Positions 1-6,686 of a stretch of DNA of 24,569 bases are shown piece by piece. Position 1 is the first letter of the stretch. Each line of letters starts with the position of its first letter. Location: assembly GCA_945928585.1 (NCBI GenBank), contig CAMENQ010000002.1, forward strand, positions 1-24,569. The letters run 5' to 3'. Source of the DNA: an uncultured Roseburia sp. GTDB lineage: Bacteria; Bacillota; Clostridia; Lachnospirales; Lachnospiraceae. The notes below the pieces were generated by a model. The model did not search any database and was not told where the DNA came from. It saw nothing but the letters and a program-made list of their open reading frames with translations. Both the position numbers and the translations under genes were made by a program.

Positions 1-764
1 CAACAGCAAATAGTCAGATAAAAAGGCTTATAAACTTAAAAAATAAGTCGTCTGCAAGAAAAAAGGAAGGTGTTTTTCTTGTGGAGGGTATAAAAATGTA
101 CCGGGAAACTCCAAAGGACAGAATAGAAGCTATTTATATAGAAGAAAAGTTTTCAGAATTGTTTGGAAAAGACATTGACGAACAGTACACAGTTGTGTCG
201 GAAAATGTATTTAAGCAAATATCGGATACGGTTACACCTCAGGGAATATTAGTGGTAGTCAGACAAAAACAGGTTCAGTTAGAAAATATTCTGAAAAAAA
301 ACGAAAAACAGCTCTATATTTTGCTGGAAAATCTACAGGATCCGGGAAATCTCGGCACAATCATAAGAACTGCGGAGGGAGCGGGCGTAAGTGCCGTAAT
401 ATCAGCAAAATCAACGGTTGACATATATAATCCAAAGGTTATCCGTTCTACAATGGGTTCCATTTTTCGAGTCCCTTATATAATTGCAGAAAGTCTGAAA
501 GAAGAAATAAATGTGCTTAAAGAAAATGGAGTAACTGTCTATGCAGCACATCTAAACGGAAAAAACTATTATGACAGGGAAAACTATGAAGGCTCTACAG
601 CATTTATAATAGGAAATGAAGCGAACGGACTTACTGAAGAAACAGCCGCAACAGCTGATAAACTCATAAAAATACCAATGTGTGGACAGCTTGAGTCATT
701 AAATGCATCGGTGGCAGCAGCCATTCTTATGTATGAGTCATCAAAAAAAATGGGAAAAATATAG
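1..764 (+). CDS. TrmH/SpoU-family RNA 2'-O-methyltransferase (5'-truncated by window edge)
   Basis: This is a SAM-dependent RNA ribose 2'-O-methyltransferase of the SPOUT class, probably acting on rRNA. A GTG lies at 81, but the same frame stays open upstream to position 3 and encodes a basic stretch (SQIKRLINLKNKSSARKKEG) that matches the usual N-terminal RNA substrate-binding region of this family. The true start is therefore outside the window. The three SpoU motifs are present: NLGTIIRTAEGAG (motif 1), FIIGNEANGL (motif 2) and a C-terminal stretch with SLNASVAAAILMYE (motif 3, trefoil-knot SAM site). The exact target nucleotide cannot be told from sequence. A small stem-loop follows the stop codon, but no clear T-tract terminator. 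Confidence 0.93.
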   Translation, partial: TANSQIKRLINLKNKSSARKKEGVFLVEGIKMYRETPKDRIEAIYIEEKFSELFGKDIDEQYTVVSENVFKQISDTVTPQGILVVVRQKQVQLENILKKNEKQLYILLENLQDPGNLGTIIRTAEGAGVSAVISAKSTVDIYNPKVIRSTMGSIFRVPYIIAESLKEEINVLKENGVTVYAAHLNGKNYYDRENYEGSTAFIIGNEANGLTEETAATADKLIKIPMCGQLESLNASVAAAILMYESSKKMGKI

Positions 765-780
765 CTTTAACGCAGCAAAG

Positions 781-800
781 CAAATTGTGCGGACAATTTG
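781..800 (+). other. Stem-loop after the methyltransferase gene
   Basis: A perfect 8-bp inverted repeat (CAAATTGT, loop GCGG, ACAATTTG) lies 16 bases after the stop codon. It could stabilise the transcript 3' end or weakly terminate it. No T-run follows, so it is not called a terminator. The rest of the 288-base spacer holds the regulatory sites listed next and nothing else that I recognise. Confidence 0.4.
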
Positions 801-873
801 GAAAAGATTGCGAATTTAAATTTAATATTTGGAACAGAATTCCAGTAAATAAAGGAAAAGAAACATAAAATTC

Positions 874-885
874 TTACCGCGGTAA
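874..885. promoter_or_regulatory. Perfect 12-bp palindrome (TTACCGCGGTAA) upstream of a promoter
   Basis: TTACCGCGGTAA is a perfect palindrome with a central CG, ending 12 bases before the -35 box at 898. Its position suits an activator or repressor operator for the SleB-like gene. The central CpG resembles LacI-family operators in general form, but the regulator is unknown and this is inference. Confidence 0.4.
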
Positions 886-897
886 ATATTTGGCGTG

Positions 898-926
898 TTG
901 ACAGAAAAAAAAAACTTTGTTATTAT
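898..926 (+). promoter_or_regulatory. Promoter of the SH3b/SleB hydrolase gene
   Basis: TTGACA (898-903), a 17-base spacer and TATTAT (921-926) form a near-consensus vegetative sigma-A promoter. The expected transcript start is near 933, giving a leader of about 120 bases before the ATG at 1053. Confidence 0.8.
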
Positions 927-1052
927 GCTGAGGTGGCTAGAGGCAATTAATAAAATTGTAACAAAATGACACGAAATATTAGTAAAAGCATATCTTAGTA
1001 TAGCGGCTGATATAAATGTCACAAGCCGGGTAACGGCGGATTGGAGGATTTT

Positions 1053-2357
1053 ATGAAGGCTAACAGACAGGAGAAAATCATTGCAGGTATAACAGCAGGA
1101 TTGCTTGGCATATCGGCAGTATTACTCATTGCAAATGGTCTGGGGGAAAGTAGCACAGGGGAAAAAAATGAAACAGCTGCAGAGCAGAGTACATCAGTAG
1201 AGGCAACAGGTATTGATACAGGAAATGAAGCTTCAATACTCAGCTTATCAAGTATAGATGCGTATGTAGTTGCAAGCCCGTTTGAGGGAATTGATGAAAA
1301 TGAAACTGAATTAGCAGAAGCTGAAACAGAAAGCCAGCCGGAAACTACTGCAGCAGAAGTTGAAACAGAAACACCTGAGCCGGTAGTGGAGGAGCCATAC
1401 AAATATGAAAATACATTTATTGTAAATGTAAATGAGTACCTTAATGTAAGAAGTACACCATCTACAGACGGCGAAGTATTAGGAAAGATATATGCCGGAG
1501 GCGGCGGTGAGGTTATTGAAAAAGGTGAACAGTGGTCAAAAATAGTATCAGGTAATGTGGAAGGATACATTAACAATGACTATGCGTGGTTTGCAGAAGA
1601 TGCGGAAGCACATATGTCTGAGGTTTGTACAATGTACGCAGTATCAAATGTTAACAGCTTAAGGGTCAGAAAAGGTCCAGGTACCGACTGGAAGGTTATA
1701 GCTACAGTTAATGCGGGAGCAGAGGTACAGGTATTAGGATTTGAAGGAGACTGGGCAAAGGTAAACTACATTGGTACTGAAGCATATATTTATGCAGAGT
1801 ATCTTGAAACAGAGTATTATATTGAAGCAGGCGTTACAATTGCAGAAGAGCAGGAGGCTATCAGACTTGAGCAGGAGAGACTTGCTGAAGAACAGAGAAA
1901 AGCAGAGGAAGCTGAAGCTGCAAGACAGCAGAAAATACAGAATGCCATAGCAAACAGCTCACTGACAGAGACAGTTCAGACATCAGCCTACAACGTATCA
2001 GAGGAAGACGCATATCTTTTAGCATGTACAGTATGTGCAGAAGCAGGATATGAGAGCTATGAAGGAAAATTAGCCGTAGCCAATATAATTTTAAACAGAC
2101 TTAACGGAGGAGCCTATGGCAGAACAATATATGATGTGGTATATGCCAGAGGACAGTTCGCAGTAGTTACAAATGGTGCATTAAACAGAGTGATAAACAA
2201 CGGACCAAATGCCGAATCATTGCAGGCAGCAAAGGACGCACTTGCAGGAATAAACAATGTGCCACAATACACAAGTTTTTGTGCCTTAAAAGCAGCAAAT
2301 TTTGATTTATATTCAGAATACAGCATAATATGCAATCAGGTATTCTACAGACGATAA
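1053..2357 (+). CDS. Membrane-anchored cell-wall hydrolase with two SH3b domains and a SleB/CwlJ-type domain
   Basis: Likely an extracytoplasmic peptidoglycan hydrolase. The chosen ATG follows GGAGG at 1043-1047 by five bases; an in-frame TTG at 1041 lies before that site and is rejected. The 434-residue product has a basic N-terminus and a hydrophobic anchor or signal at about residues 8-29. An acidic Glu/Thr-rich linker follows (about 37-115), then two bacterial SH3 domains (about 120-186 and 192-253, each with a LNVRSTPS- or LRVRKGPG-type motif), a Gln/Glu-rich coiled coil (about 262-300) and a C-terminal hydrolase domain (about 315-434). The last contains CAEAGYESYEGKLAVANIIL; Glu330 is the probable catalytic residue by family analogy. 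The protein ends NQVFYRR, where many relatives have His before VFY. SleB-type domains occur in spore cortex lytic enzymes, but the SH3b architecture fits vegetative or sporulation-stage wall remodelling equally well. The gene is monocistronic, with its own promoter and terminator. Confidence 0.88.
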   Translation: MKANRQEKIIAGITAGLLGISAVLLIANGLGESSTGEKNETAAEQSTSVEATGIDTGNEASILSLSSIDAYVVASPFEGIDENETELAEAETESQPETTAAEVETETPEPVVEEPYKYENTFIVNVNEYLNVRSTPSTDGEVLGKIYAGGGGEVIEKGEQWSKIVSGNVEGYINNDYAWFAEDAEAHMSEVCTMYAVSNVNSLRVRKGPGTDWKVIATVNAGAEVQVLGFEGDWAKVNYIGTEAYIYAEYLETEYYIEAGVTIAEEQEAIRLEQERLAEEQRKAEEAEAARQQKIQNAIANSSLTETVQTSAYNVSEEDAYLLACTVCAEAGYESYEGKLAVANIILNRLNGGAYGRTIYDVVYARGQFAVVTNGALNRVINNGPNAESLQAAKDALAGINNVPQYTSFCALKAANFDLYSEYSIICNQVFYRR

Positions 2358-2368
2358 AAAATAACAAG

Positions 2369-2396
2369 GCTGTCGCAATCAAGCGGCAGCTTTTTT
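2369..2396 (+). terminator. Intrinsic terminator after the hydrolase gene
   Basis: An 8-bp stem (GCTGTCGC / GCGGCAGC, one G-T wobble) with a 6-base loop is followed directly by six T residues, 11 bases after the stop codon. The first repeat copy starts immediately after its T-run. Confidence 0.85.
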
Positions 2397-2493
2397 ACAT
2401 AATAGGAAATTCCTAAAGCAACAACGTGAAATTAAGAAACTAAAAATTCGCGAATGCGAATTTATAAGTGCCGCTGCCGGGCGGCACTTTTTT
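2397..2493 (+). repeat. Dispersed palindromic repeat, copy 1 (full length)
   Basis: This is a 97-bp unit made of three consecutive palindromic modules. Module A is a near-palindrome, TAGGAAATTCCTA. Module B is a perfect 8-bp inverted repeat with a 4-base loop (AAATTCGC GAAT GCGAATTT, 2444-2463), which also contains the 10-bp palindrome ATTCGCGAAT. Module C is a perfect 9-bp hairpin (AAGTGCCGC, loop TGCCGG, GCGGCACTT, 2466-2489) followed by T residues. Module C has the form of a rho-independent terminator. Further copies lie at 2494, 2558 and 17586, and an isolated module C at 15730. Confidence 0.85.
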
Positions 2494-2556
2494 ACATAAT
2501 AGGAAATTCCTAAAGCAACAACGTGAAAAAAGTCTCGCTGCCTGGCGAGACTTCTT
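2494..2556 (+). repeat. Dispersed palindromic repeat, copy 2 (short, lacks module B)
   Basis: Module A is identical to copy 1 (from ACATAATAGG through AAAGCAACAACGTGAAA), but the central AAATTCGC inverted repeat is missing. The C hairpin has different arms, AAGTCTCGC and GCGAGACTT around TGCCTG. The arms differ from copy 1 at matching positions on both sides, so the 9-bp stem stays perfect. That covariation suggests the hairpin, rather than its sequence, is retained. Confidence 0.82.
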
Positions 2557-2557
2557 C

Positions 2558-2653
2558 ACTTAATAGGTAATTACTAAAGCAACAGCAAAAAAAACGCGAA
2601 GAAAAATTCGCGAATGCGAATTTATAAGTGCCGCTGCCGGGCGAGACTTTTTT
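2558..2653 (+). repeat. Dispersed palindromic repeat, copy 3 (mosaic hairpin)
   Basis: A full-length unit with a diverged module A (TAGGTAATTACTA, which contains the perfect palindrome GTAATTAC) and an intact module B. In module C the left arm and loop (AAGTGCCGC, TGCCGG) match copy 1, whereas the right arm (GCGAGACTT) matches copy 2, so two of nine pairs are lost. A T-run follows. The pattern suggests recombination or gene conversion between neighbouring copies. Confidence 0.82.
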
Positions 2654-2685
2654 CTAAAGAAATAATTAAATATTCCTTCTATGTC

Positions 2686-2714
2686 TTGAAATCAATGAAT
2701 AAATAATGTATTAT
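2686..2714 (+). promoter_or_regulatory. Promoter of the nfeD-SPFH operon
   Basis: TTGAAA (2686-2691), a 17-base spacer and TATTAT (2709-2714). Transcription should start near 2721. This places an in-frame ATG at 2706 upstream of the transcript and supports the start at 2745. Confidence 0.75.
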
Positions 2715-2744
2715 GAAAATATCAAAAATAGGAGGAAAGCACAT

Positions 2745-3188
2745 ATGTTGTCGATATTTTGGCTGATATTATTTATAATATTCGTGGTTTTTGAAATTGC
2801 AACTATGGGACTTACCACTGTATGGTTCGCAGGTGGGGCACTGGTAGCATTTGTACTTGCACTGGCAGATATACATATAATTATTCAAATTGTGGTATTT
2901 CTGACAGTATCGTTTTTACTGCTGTTTTTTACCAGACCGCTTGCAAAACAGTATATAAACAAAAACACTGTCAAAACTAATGTGGAGGAACTGGTAGGAA
3001 AAATAGTAAGGTGTACTGAAACTATTGATAATTTCAATGAAATGGGCAGAGTAAAGATAAACGGAAACGAATGGATGGCAAGAACCATCGCTGACGGTAT
3101 GACCATTCCAAAGGATGCAATGGTTCAGATAGTGGAGATAAAGGGCGTAAAAGCACTTGTTCAGCCTATGAATTACACAAATAATTAA
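2745..3188 (+). CDS. NfeD-like membrane protein
   Basis: A 147-residue integral membrane protein of the NfeD family. The start at 2745 is preceded by GGAGG (2731-2735). Three hydrophobic segments (about residues 3-20, 25-42 and 45-63) are followed by a soluble beta-rich domain (about 75-140, beginning VEELVGKIVRCTE) that fits the family's C-terminal OB fold. It is the short NfeD form without the N-terminal ClpP-like protease domain. The SPFH gene begins 24 bases downstream. NfeD and SPFH proteins are widely paired and are thought to organise membrane microdomains; NfeD probably partners its neighbour here. Its precise role is unknown. Confidence 0.85.
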   Translation: MLSIFWLILFIIFVVFEIATMGLTTVWFAGGALVAFVLALADIHIIIQIVVFLTVSFLLLFFTRPLAKQYINKNTVKTNVEELVGKIVRCTETIDNFNEMGRVKINGNEWMARTIADGMTIPKDAMVQIVEIKGVKALVQPMNYTNN

Positions 3189-3212
3189 TTTTTAAGGAGG
3201 AGAAAGAAAGAT

Positions 3213-4187
3213 ATGATTAATTCAGTAATGGCTACAGCAGAAGAAATTCCTGTAGGATTGATAGCAGTTATTGTTGCTATAGTAGTTATACTTATTATCA
3301 TAGCAAGCTGCATTAAGATTGTGCCACAGGCACAGGCATTTGTTATTGAGCGCTTAGGAGGCTATAAGGAAACATGGTCTGTAGGACTTCATTTTAAGAT
3401 GCCTCTTATAGACAAAGTAGCAAAAAAAGTACTATTAAAGGAACAGGTAGTAGACTTCCCGCCACAGCCTGTTATAACAAAGGATAACGTTACAATGAGA
3501 ATAGACACCGTTGTATATTTTCAGATTACAGATCCGAAGCTTTTTGCATATGGTGTAGAAAATCCTATTATGGCTATTGAAAATCTTACGGCTACCACAC
3601 TTCGTAATATAATAGGTGATTTGGAGCTTGATGAGACACTTACATCAAGAGAAACCATAAATACAAAAATGCGCGCATCACTCGATGTAGCTACAGACCC
3701 ATGGGGTATCAAGATAAACAGAGTGGAACTTAAGAACATTATGCCGCCGGCAGCCATACAGGATGCCATGGAAAAGCAGATGAAAGCAGAAAGAGAAAGA
3801 CGTGAAGCCATCCTTATTGCAGAAGGTGAAAAGAAGTCAACCATCCTTGTAGCAGAAGGTAAGAAAGCATCGGCTATTCTTGACGCTGAGGCAGAAAAAC
3901 AGGCACAGATACTCAGGGCAGAAGCAAAGAAGGAAGCCACCATACGAGAGGCAGAAGGTCAGGCACAGGCTATACTTGCAGTACAGAAGGCAAATGCAGA
4001 CGGTATCCGTTTCATAAAAGAAGCAGGAGCAGACGAATCAGTTATCCAGCTTAAGAGCCTGGAGGCATTTATGAAAGCGGCAGACGGAAAAGCAACAAAA
4101 ATCATTATCCCGTCAGAAATACAGGGCCTTGCCGGAGCAGTAACAGCCATCACAGAAGTAGCCAAAGAAAGCAACATCGCAAAATAA
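3213..4187 (+). CDS. SPFH/Band 7 (stomatin/QmcA-like) membrane protein
   Basis: A 324-residue stomatin-like scaffold protein. A strong ribosome binding site (AAGGAGG, 3194-3200) precedes the ATG; a second in-frame ATG at 3228 is an alternative start. One N-terminal transmembrane segment (about residues 15-35) is followed by the SPFH domain, starting around VPQAQAFVIERLGGYKETW and including PPQPVITKDNVTMRIDTVVY. A long Ala/Glu/Lys-rich helical repeat region comes next (about 190-265, recurring AEGEKK/AEAEK units), then a short C-terminal helix region. Such proteins oligomerise through the coiled coil at the cytoplasmic membrane. The upstream nfeD gene shares its promoter. A stem-loop and terminator follow. 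Confidence 0.92.
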   Translation: MINSVMATAEEIPVGLIAVIVAIVVILIIIASCIKIVPQAQAFVIERLGGYKETWSVGLHFKMPLIDKVAKKVLLKEQVVDFPPQPVITKDNVTMRIDTVVYFQITDPKLFAYGVENPIMAIENLTATTLRNIIGDLELDETLTSRETINTKMRASLDVATDPWGIKINRVELKNIMPPAAIQDAMEKQMKAERERREAILIAEGEKKSTILVAEGKKASAILDAEAEKQAQILRAEAKKEATIREAEGQAQAILAVQKANADGIRFIKEAGADESVIQLKSLEAFMKAADGKATKIIIPSEIQGLAGAVTAITEVAKESNIAK

Positions 4188-4207
4188 ATATAAATATTAA
4201 TATTATA

Positions 4208-4251
4208 TGATGTATGTACAAAAGAGTCAGAAAATCTTCAGACATACATCA
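4208..4251 (+). other. Stem-loop in the 3' region of the SPFH transcript
   Basis: A perfect 10-bp inverted repeat (TGATGTATGT / ACATACATCA) encloses a 24-base loop, starting 20 bases after the SPFH stop codon and just before the terminator hairpin. It may protect the mRNA 3' end or act as a binding site; function unknown. Confidence 0.5.
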
Positions 4252-4266
4252 AGACAATATATAAAC

Positions 4267-4295
4267 AAAAGCGCCGGTTCCCTACCGACGCTTTT
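4267..4295 (+). terminator. Intrinsic terminator after the SPFH gene
   Basis: A hairpin GCGCCGG / CCGACGC with one internal C-A mismatch and a 7-base loop, flanked by AAAA and TTTT so the stem can extend. The T-tract is short (four residues). It is the only terminator-like structure between the SPFH gene and the malate dehydrogenase promoter region. Confidence 0.65.
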
Positions 4296-4361
4296 GAATT
4301 TAGCAAAAAAGTCTTATTCAACACAATTTGACAAAAAAATATCAATATTTTAAAGACTGCT

Positions 4362-4380
4362 ATTGAAAAATAAATTCAAT
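4362..4380. promoter_or_regulatory. Inverted repeat in the control region of the reductive C4 operon
   Basis: ATTGAA-N7-TTCAAT is a perfect 6-bp inverted repeat. It overlaps a possible alternative promoter (TTGAAA 4363-4368, 17 bases, TAAAAT 4386-4391) and lies 29 bases before the better promoter at 4409. It may be an operator. I looked for a Rex-type redox operator in this spacer and found no convincing match. Confidence 0.3.
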
Positions 4381-4408
4381 TAGTATAAAATAAATATATA
4401 CGTGCTTA

Positions 4409-4438
4409 TTGTAAAGACACGAAAAAATTATCTATAAT
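4409..4438 (+). promoter_or_regulatory. Likely promoter of the mdh-hdr-flx-frd-fum operon
   Basis: TTGTAA (4409-4414), 18 bases and TATAAT (4433-4438), 90 bases before the malate dehydrogenase ATG. Other candidates lie upstream (TTGACA at 4328-4333 with TAAAGA at 4351-4356; TTGAAA at 4363 with TAAAAT at 4386), so more than one start may be used. The remaining leader to 4528 holds no recognised riboswitch. Confidence 0.5.
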
Positions 4439-4528
4439 GTGAGCAAAGGGTCATAAGGTGACAACAAACAGCCGTATATTATGTTTCCAAAGAAGCATAT
4501 GTAAGGCGGCAAAAAGAAAGGAGCATAT

Positions 4529-5482
4529 ATGAGCAGTAAGATTACTATTATTGGAGCAGGAAATGTAGGAGCGACTATAGCCTATGCATTATCTCACAGT
4601 GATATAGCTTCAGAAATTGTGATGATTGACATTAACAAGCAGAAGGTAGACGGCGAAGTTATGGATATTGCACAGGGAACATGTTTCCGTGATTCCATAT
4701 CTGTAGTAGCAGGTGAGTATGATGATGCGAAAGGCTCAGATATTGTTATTATTACTTCAGGTATAGCCCGTAAACCGGGACAGACCAGAATTGAGCTTAC
4801 ACAGACAAATGTTAATATTTTAAAGAGCATTACACCGGAGATAGTTAAGGCAGCACCGGATGCATTATATGTTATAGTCAGCAATCCTGTTGATATTATG
4901 ACATATGTATTTACAAAAATCTCAGGTCTTCCTGAAAATCAGATTATTGGTTCAGGAACACTTTTGGACAGTGCAAGACTTCGCTGCGGACTGTCAGAGC
5001 ACTATCAGGTAGCTCAGAAAAACATACATGCATATGTATTTGGAGAGCATGGAGATTCATCATTCATACCATGGAGTGCAGCAAACATTTCAAATGTAAA
5101 CATTGATGAGTATCATGACATTATGGCAAAGAGCGGTTATGACATTAAACCGTTGGACAAGGATGCTATGACAGAGTATGTTCATAAGTCAGGCGGCATC
5201 GTTATAGCAAACAAGGGAGCTACATTTTATGCCGTATCAAATGCCGTATGTAATCTTTGCGGTATACTGGTTGCAGCATCAGATTCCATCACCACAGTAT
5301 CTTCTATGATGCATGGCGAATATGGTATCGATGATGTATGCTTAAGCACATTAACACTGGTAGGACCAAAGGGAGTACAAGGTAAGATACCTATGAAACT
5401 CAGTGATGAAGAAGTTATCAAGCTTCAGAACAGTGCTAATAAATTAAAGGAAGTTATTGCACAGATTGACTTAAACAATTAG
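4529..5482 (+). CDS. mdh: Malate dehydrogenase, LDH/MDH superfamily (probably not lactate dehydrogenase)
   Basis: An NAD-dependent 2-hydroxyacid dehydrogenase of 317 residues, starting six bases after AAAGGAG. The Rossmann motif GAGNVG is at residues 9-14. Catalytic residues are visible: Arg87 and Asn119, Asp147 and Arg150 (LDSARLR), and His195-equivalent His174 in FGEHGDS. The specificity position, immediately before KPG in the active-site loop (canonical residue 102), is Arg81 (ARKPGQTR). Malate dehydrogenases have Arg there; typical bacterial lactate dehydrogenases have Gln. The neighbouring fumarase and fumarate reductase genes support oxaloacetate reduction to malate. Overall similarity is LDH-like, and some clostridial proteins annotated as LDH may share this Arg, so kinetics are needed. 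First gene of a cluster reaching 15698; hdrB follows after 17 bases. Confidence 0.82.
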   Translation: MSSKITIIGAGNVGATIAYALSHSDIASEIVMIDINKQKVDGEVMDIAQGTCFRDSISVVAGEYDDAKGSDIVIITSGIARKPGQTRIELTQTNVNILKSITPEIVKAAPDALYVIVSNPVDIMTYVFTKISGLPENQIIGSGTLLDSARLRCGLSEHYQVAQKNIHAYVFGEHGDSSFIPWSAANISNVNIDEYHDIMAKSGYDIKPLDKDAMTEYVHKSGGIVIANKGATFYAVSNAVCNLCGILVAASDSITTVSSMMHGEYGIDDVCLSTLTLVGPKGVQGKIPMKLSDEEVIKLQNSANKLKEVIAQIDLNN

Positions 5483-5499
5483 AAAGGACAGAGTGTGTT

Positions 5500-6297
5500 A
5501 TGAAGTACAGCTATTATCCGGGATGTACCCTGAAAAATAAGGCACAGGATTTAGACGCTTATGCCAGAGTGTCAGCAAAGGCCTTAGGGTTTGAACTGGA
5601 AGAAATTGAGAACTGGCAGTGCTGTGGCGGTGTATACCCGTTAGGCAGTGACGAGATAGCAACAAAGCTGTCGTCAGTCAGAGCACTCAATGATGCAAAG
5701 GAAAAAGGACAGGATTTAATAACATTATGTTCTGCATGTCACCATGTTATCAAGCGTGTAAATGATGATATGAAGAATGTAGATGATATCAGAAACAGAG
5801 CAAACAATTATCTCCAGCTTGATGAGCCATATGCAGGCGAAACAAAGGTACTTCATTATCTTGAGGTGCTTCGTGATGTAGTAGGCTTTGACAAGCTTAA
5901 GGAAAAGGTAGTAAATCCTCTCACAGGAAGAAAGATTGGAGCATATTACGGCTGCCTTTTATTAAGACCGGGAAAGATATTACAGTTTGACAATCCGGAA
6001 AATCCAAAGATACTTGAGGATTTCATAAAGGCAATCGGAGCAGAACCTGTTATTTACGGATATAGAAATGAGTGCTGCGGCGGTTATGTATCTCTCAAGG
6101 AAAAGGAAATGGCAAAAAATATGTGTGACAACATAGTTGCAAATGCCAAAGATATGGGAGCAGAGATGCTTATTACGGCATGTCCGCTTTGTATGTACAA
6201 TTTAAACAAGAGCACAGACAGTGAACTTCCAGTAGTATACTTTACAGAACTTTTGGCTGAGGCACTTGGAGTAAAAGAGGAGGTGGCAGGTAAATGA
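5500..6297 (+). CDS. hdrB: Heterodisulfide reductase subunit B-like protein (CCG domain)
   Basis: A 265-residue protein with two complete CCG motifs, which in methanogen HdrB bind two noncubane [4Fe-4S] clusters. Motif 1 uses Cys9, Cys41-Cys42, Cys77 and Cys80; motif 2 uses Cys152, Cys192-Cys193, Cys228 and Cys231. Spacing (C-X31-CC-X34-CXXC and C-X39-CC-X34-CXXC) is close to that of the structurally known HdrB. In methanogens HdrB reduces the CoM-S-S-CoB heterodisulfide. That substrate is not expected here, so this subunit may pass electrons to fumarate reductase or act on another thiol/disulfide (inference). It overlaps hdrC by ATGA, indicating translational coupling. Ribosome binding site AGAAAGGA. 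Confidence 0.92.
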   Translation: MKYSYYPGCTLKNKAQDLDAYARVSAKALGFELEEIENWQCCGGVYPLGSDEIATKLSSVRALNDAKEKGQDLITLCSACHHVIKRVNDDMKNVDDIRNRANNYLQLDEPYAGETKVLHYLEVLRDVVGFDKLKEKVVNPLTGRKIGAYYGCLLLRPGKILQFDNPENPKILEDFIKAIGAEPVIYGYRNECCGGYVSLKEKEMAKNMCDNIVANAKDMGAEMLITACPLCMYNLNKSTDSELPVVYFTELLAEALGVKEEVAGK

Positions 6298-6683
6298 GTA
6301 CAGAAAAGAAACAGGCAGAGCAGATAAAAGAAATCAGCGGCGTAAATCCACTTAAATGTATGAAATGTGGAAAGTGCTCAGCATCATGCCCTTCTTACAA
6401 TGAGATGGATATTAAACCTCATCAGTTTGTATCATATGTACAGAATGAAGACATAGAGTCACTGGTAAATTCAAAGTCACTTTGGAAGTGTCTTTCATGC
6501 TTCGCATGTGTGGAGCGCTGCCCTAGAGATGTTAAGCCGGGCAAGCTGATTGATGCAGCCAGACAGATTGTCGTAAGACAAAAGGGACAGGATTATCTCT
6601 TAGCTGATGAGATACCGGAATTACTTGATCCGGATGTTCCACAGCAGCTGTTAGTAAGTGCATTTAGAAGATACAGGAGGTAA
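6294..6683 (+). CDS. hdrC: Heterodisulfide reductase subunit C-like ferredoxin
   Basis: A 129-residue soluble iron-sulfur protein with two CXXCXXCXXXCP motifs: Cys22/25/28/32 and Cys66/69/72/76. These should bind two cubane [4Fe-4S] clusters that wire HdrA to HdrB, as in HdrABC. It is shorter than typical methanogen HdrC, lacking part of the flanking helices. Start overlaps the hdrB stop (ATGA). The hdrA ribosome binding site (AGGAGG) lies within its last codons. No membrane segment is present, so this is the soluble HdrC type rather than HdrE-linked. Confidence 0.92.
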   Translation: MSTEKKQAEQIKEISGVNPLKCMKCGKCSASCPSYNEMDIKPHQFVSYVQNEDIESLVNSKSLWKCLSCFACVERCPRDVKPGKLIDAARQIVVRQKGQDYLLADEIPELLDPDVPQQLLVSAFRRYRR

Positions 6684-6686
6684 ACC

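Noticed and set aside
2397..2653. CRISPR array
   Set aside because: The repeated units are nearly contiguous, long and internally palindromic, with no unique spacers of constant length; no cas gene is nearby.
4300..4528. Rex redox operator upstream of the C4 operon
   Set aside because: Short TTGA/TCAA symmetries exist, but none matches the TTGTGAA-N4-TTCACAA type of site well enough to report.
4529..5482. Call as L-lactate dehydrogenase
   Set aside because: Overall similarity allows it, but Arg at the specificity position and the operon context favour malate dehydrogenase. The alternative is kept as a caveat in the annotation.
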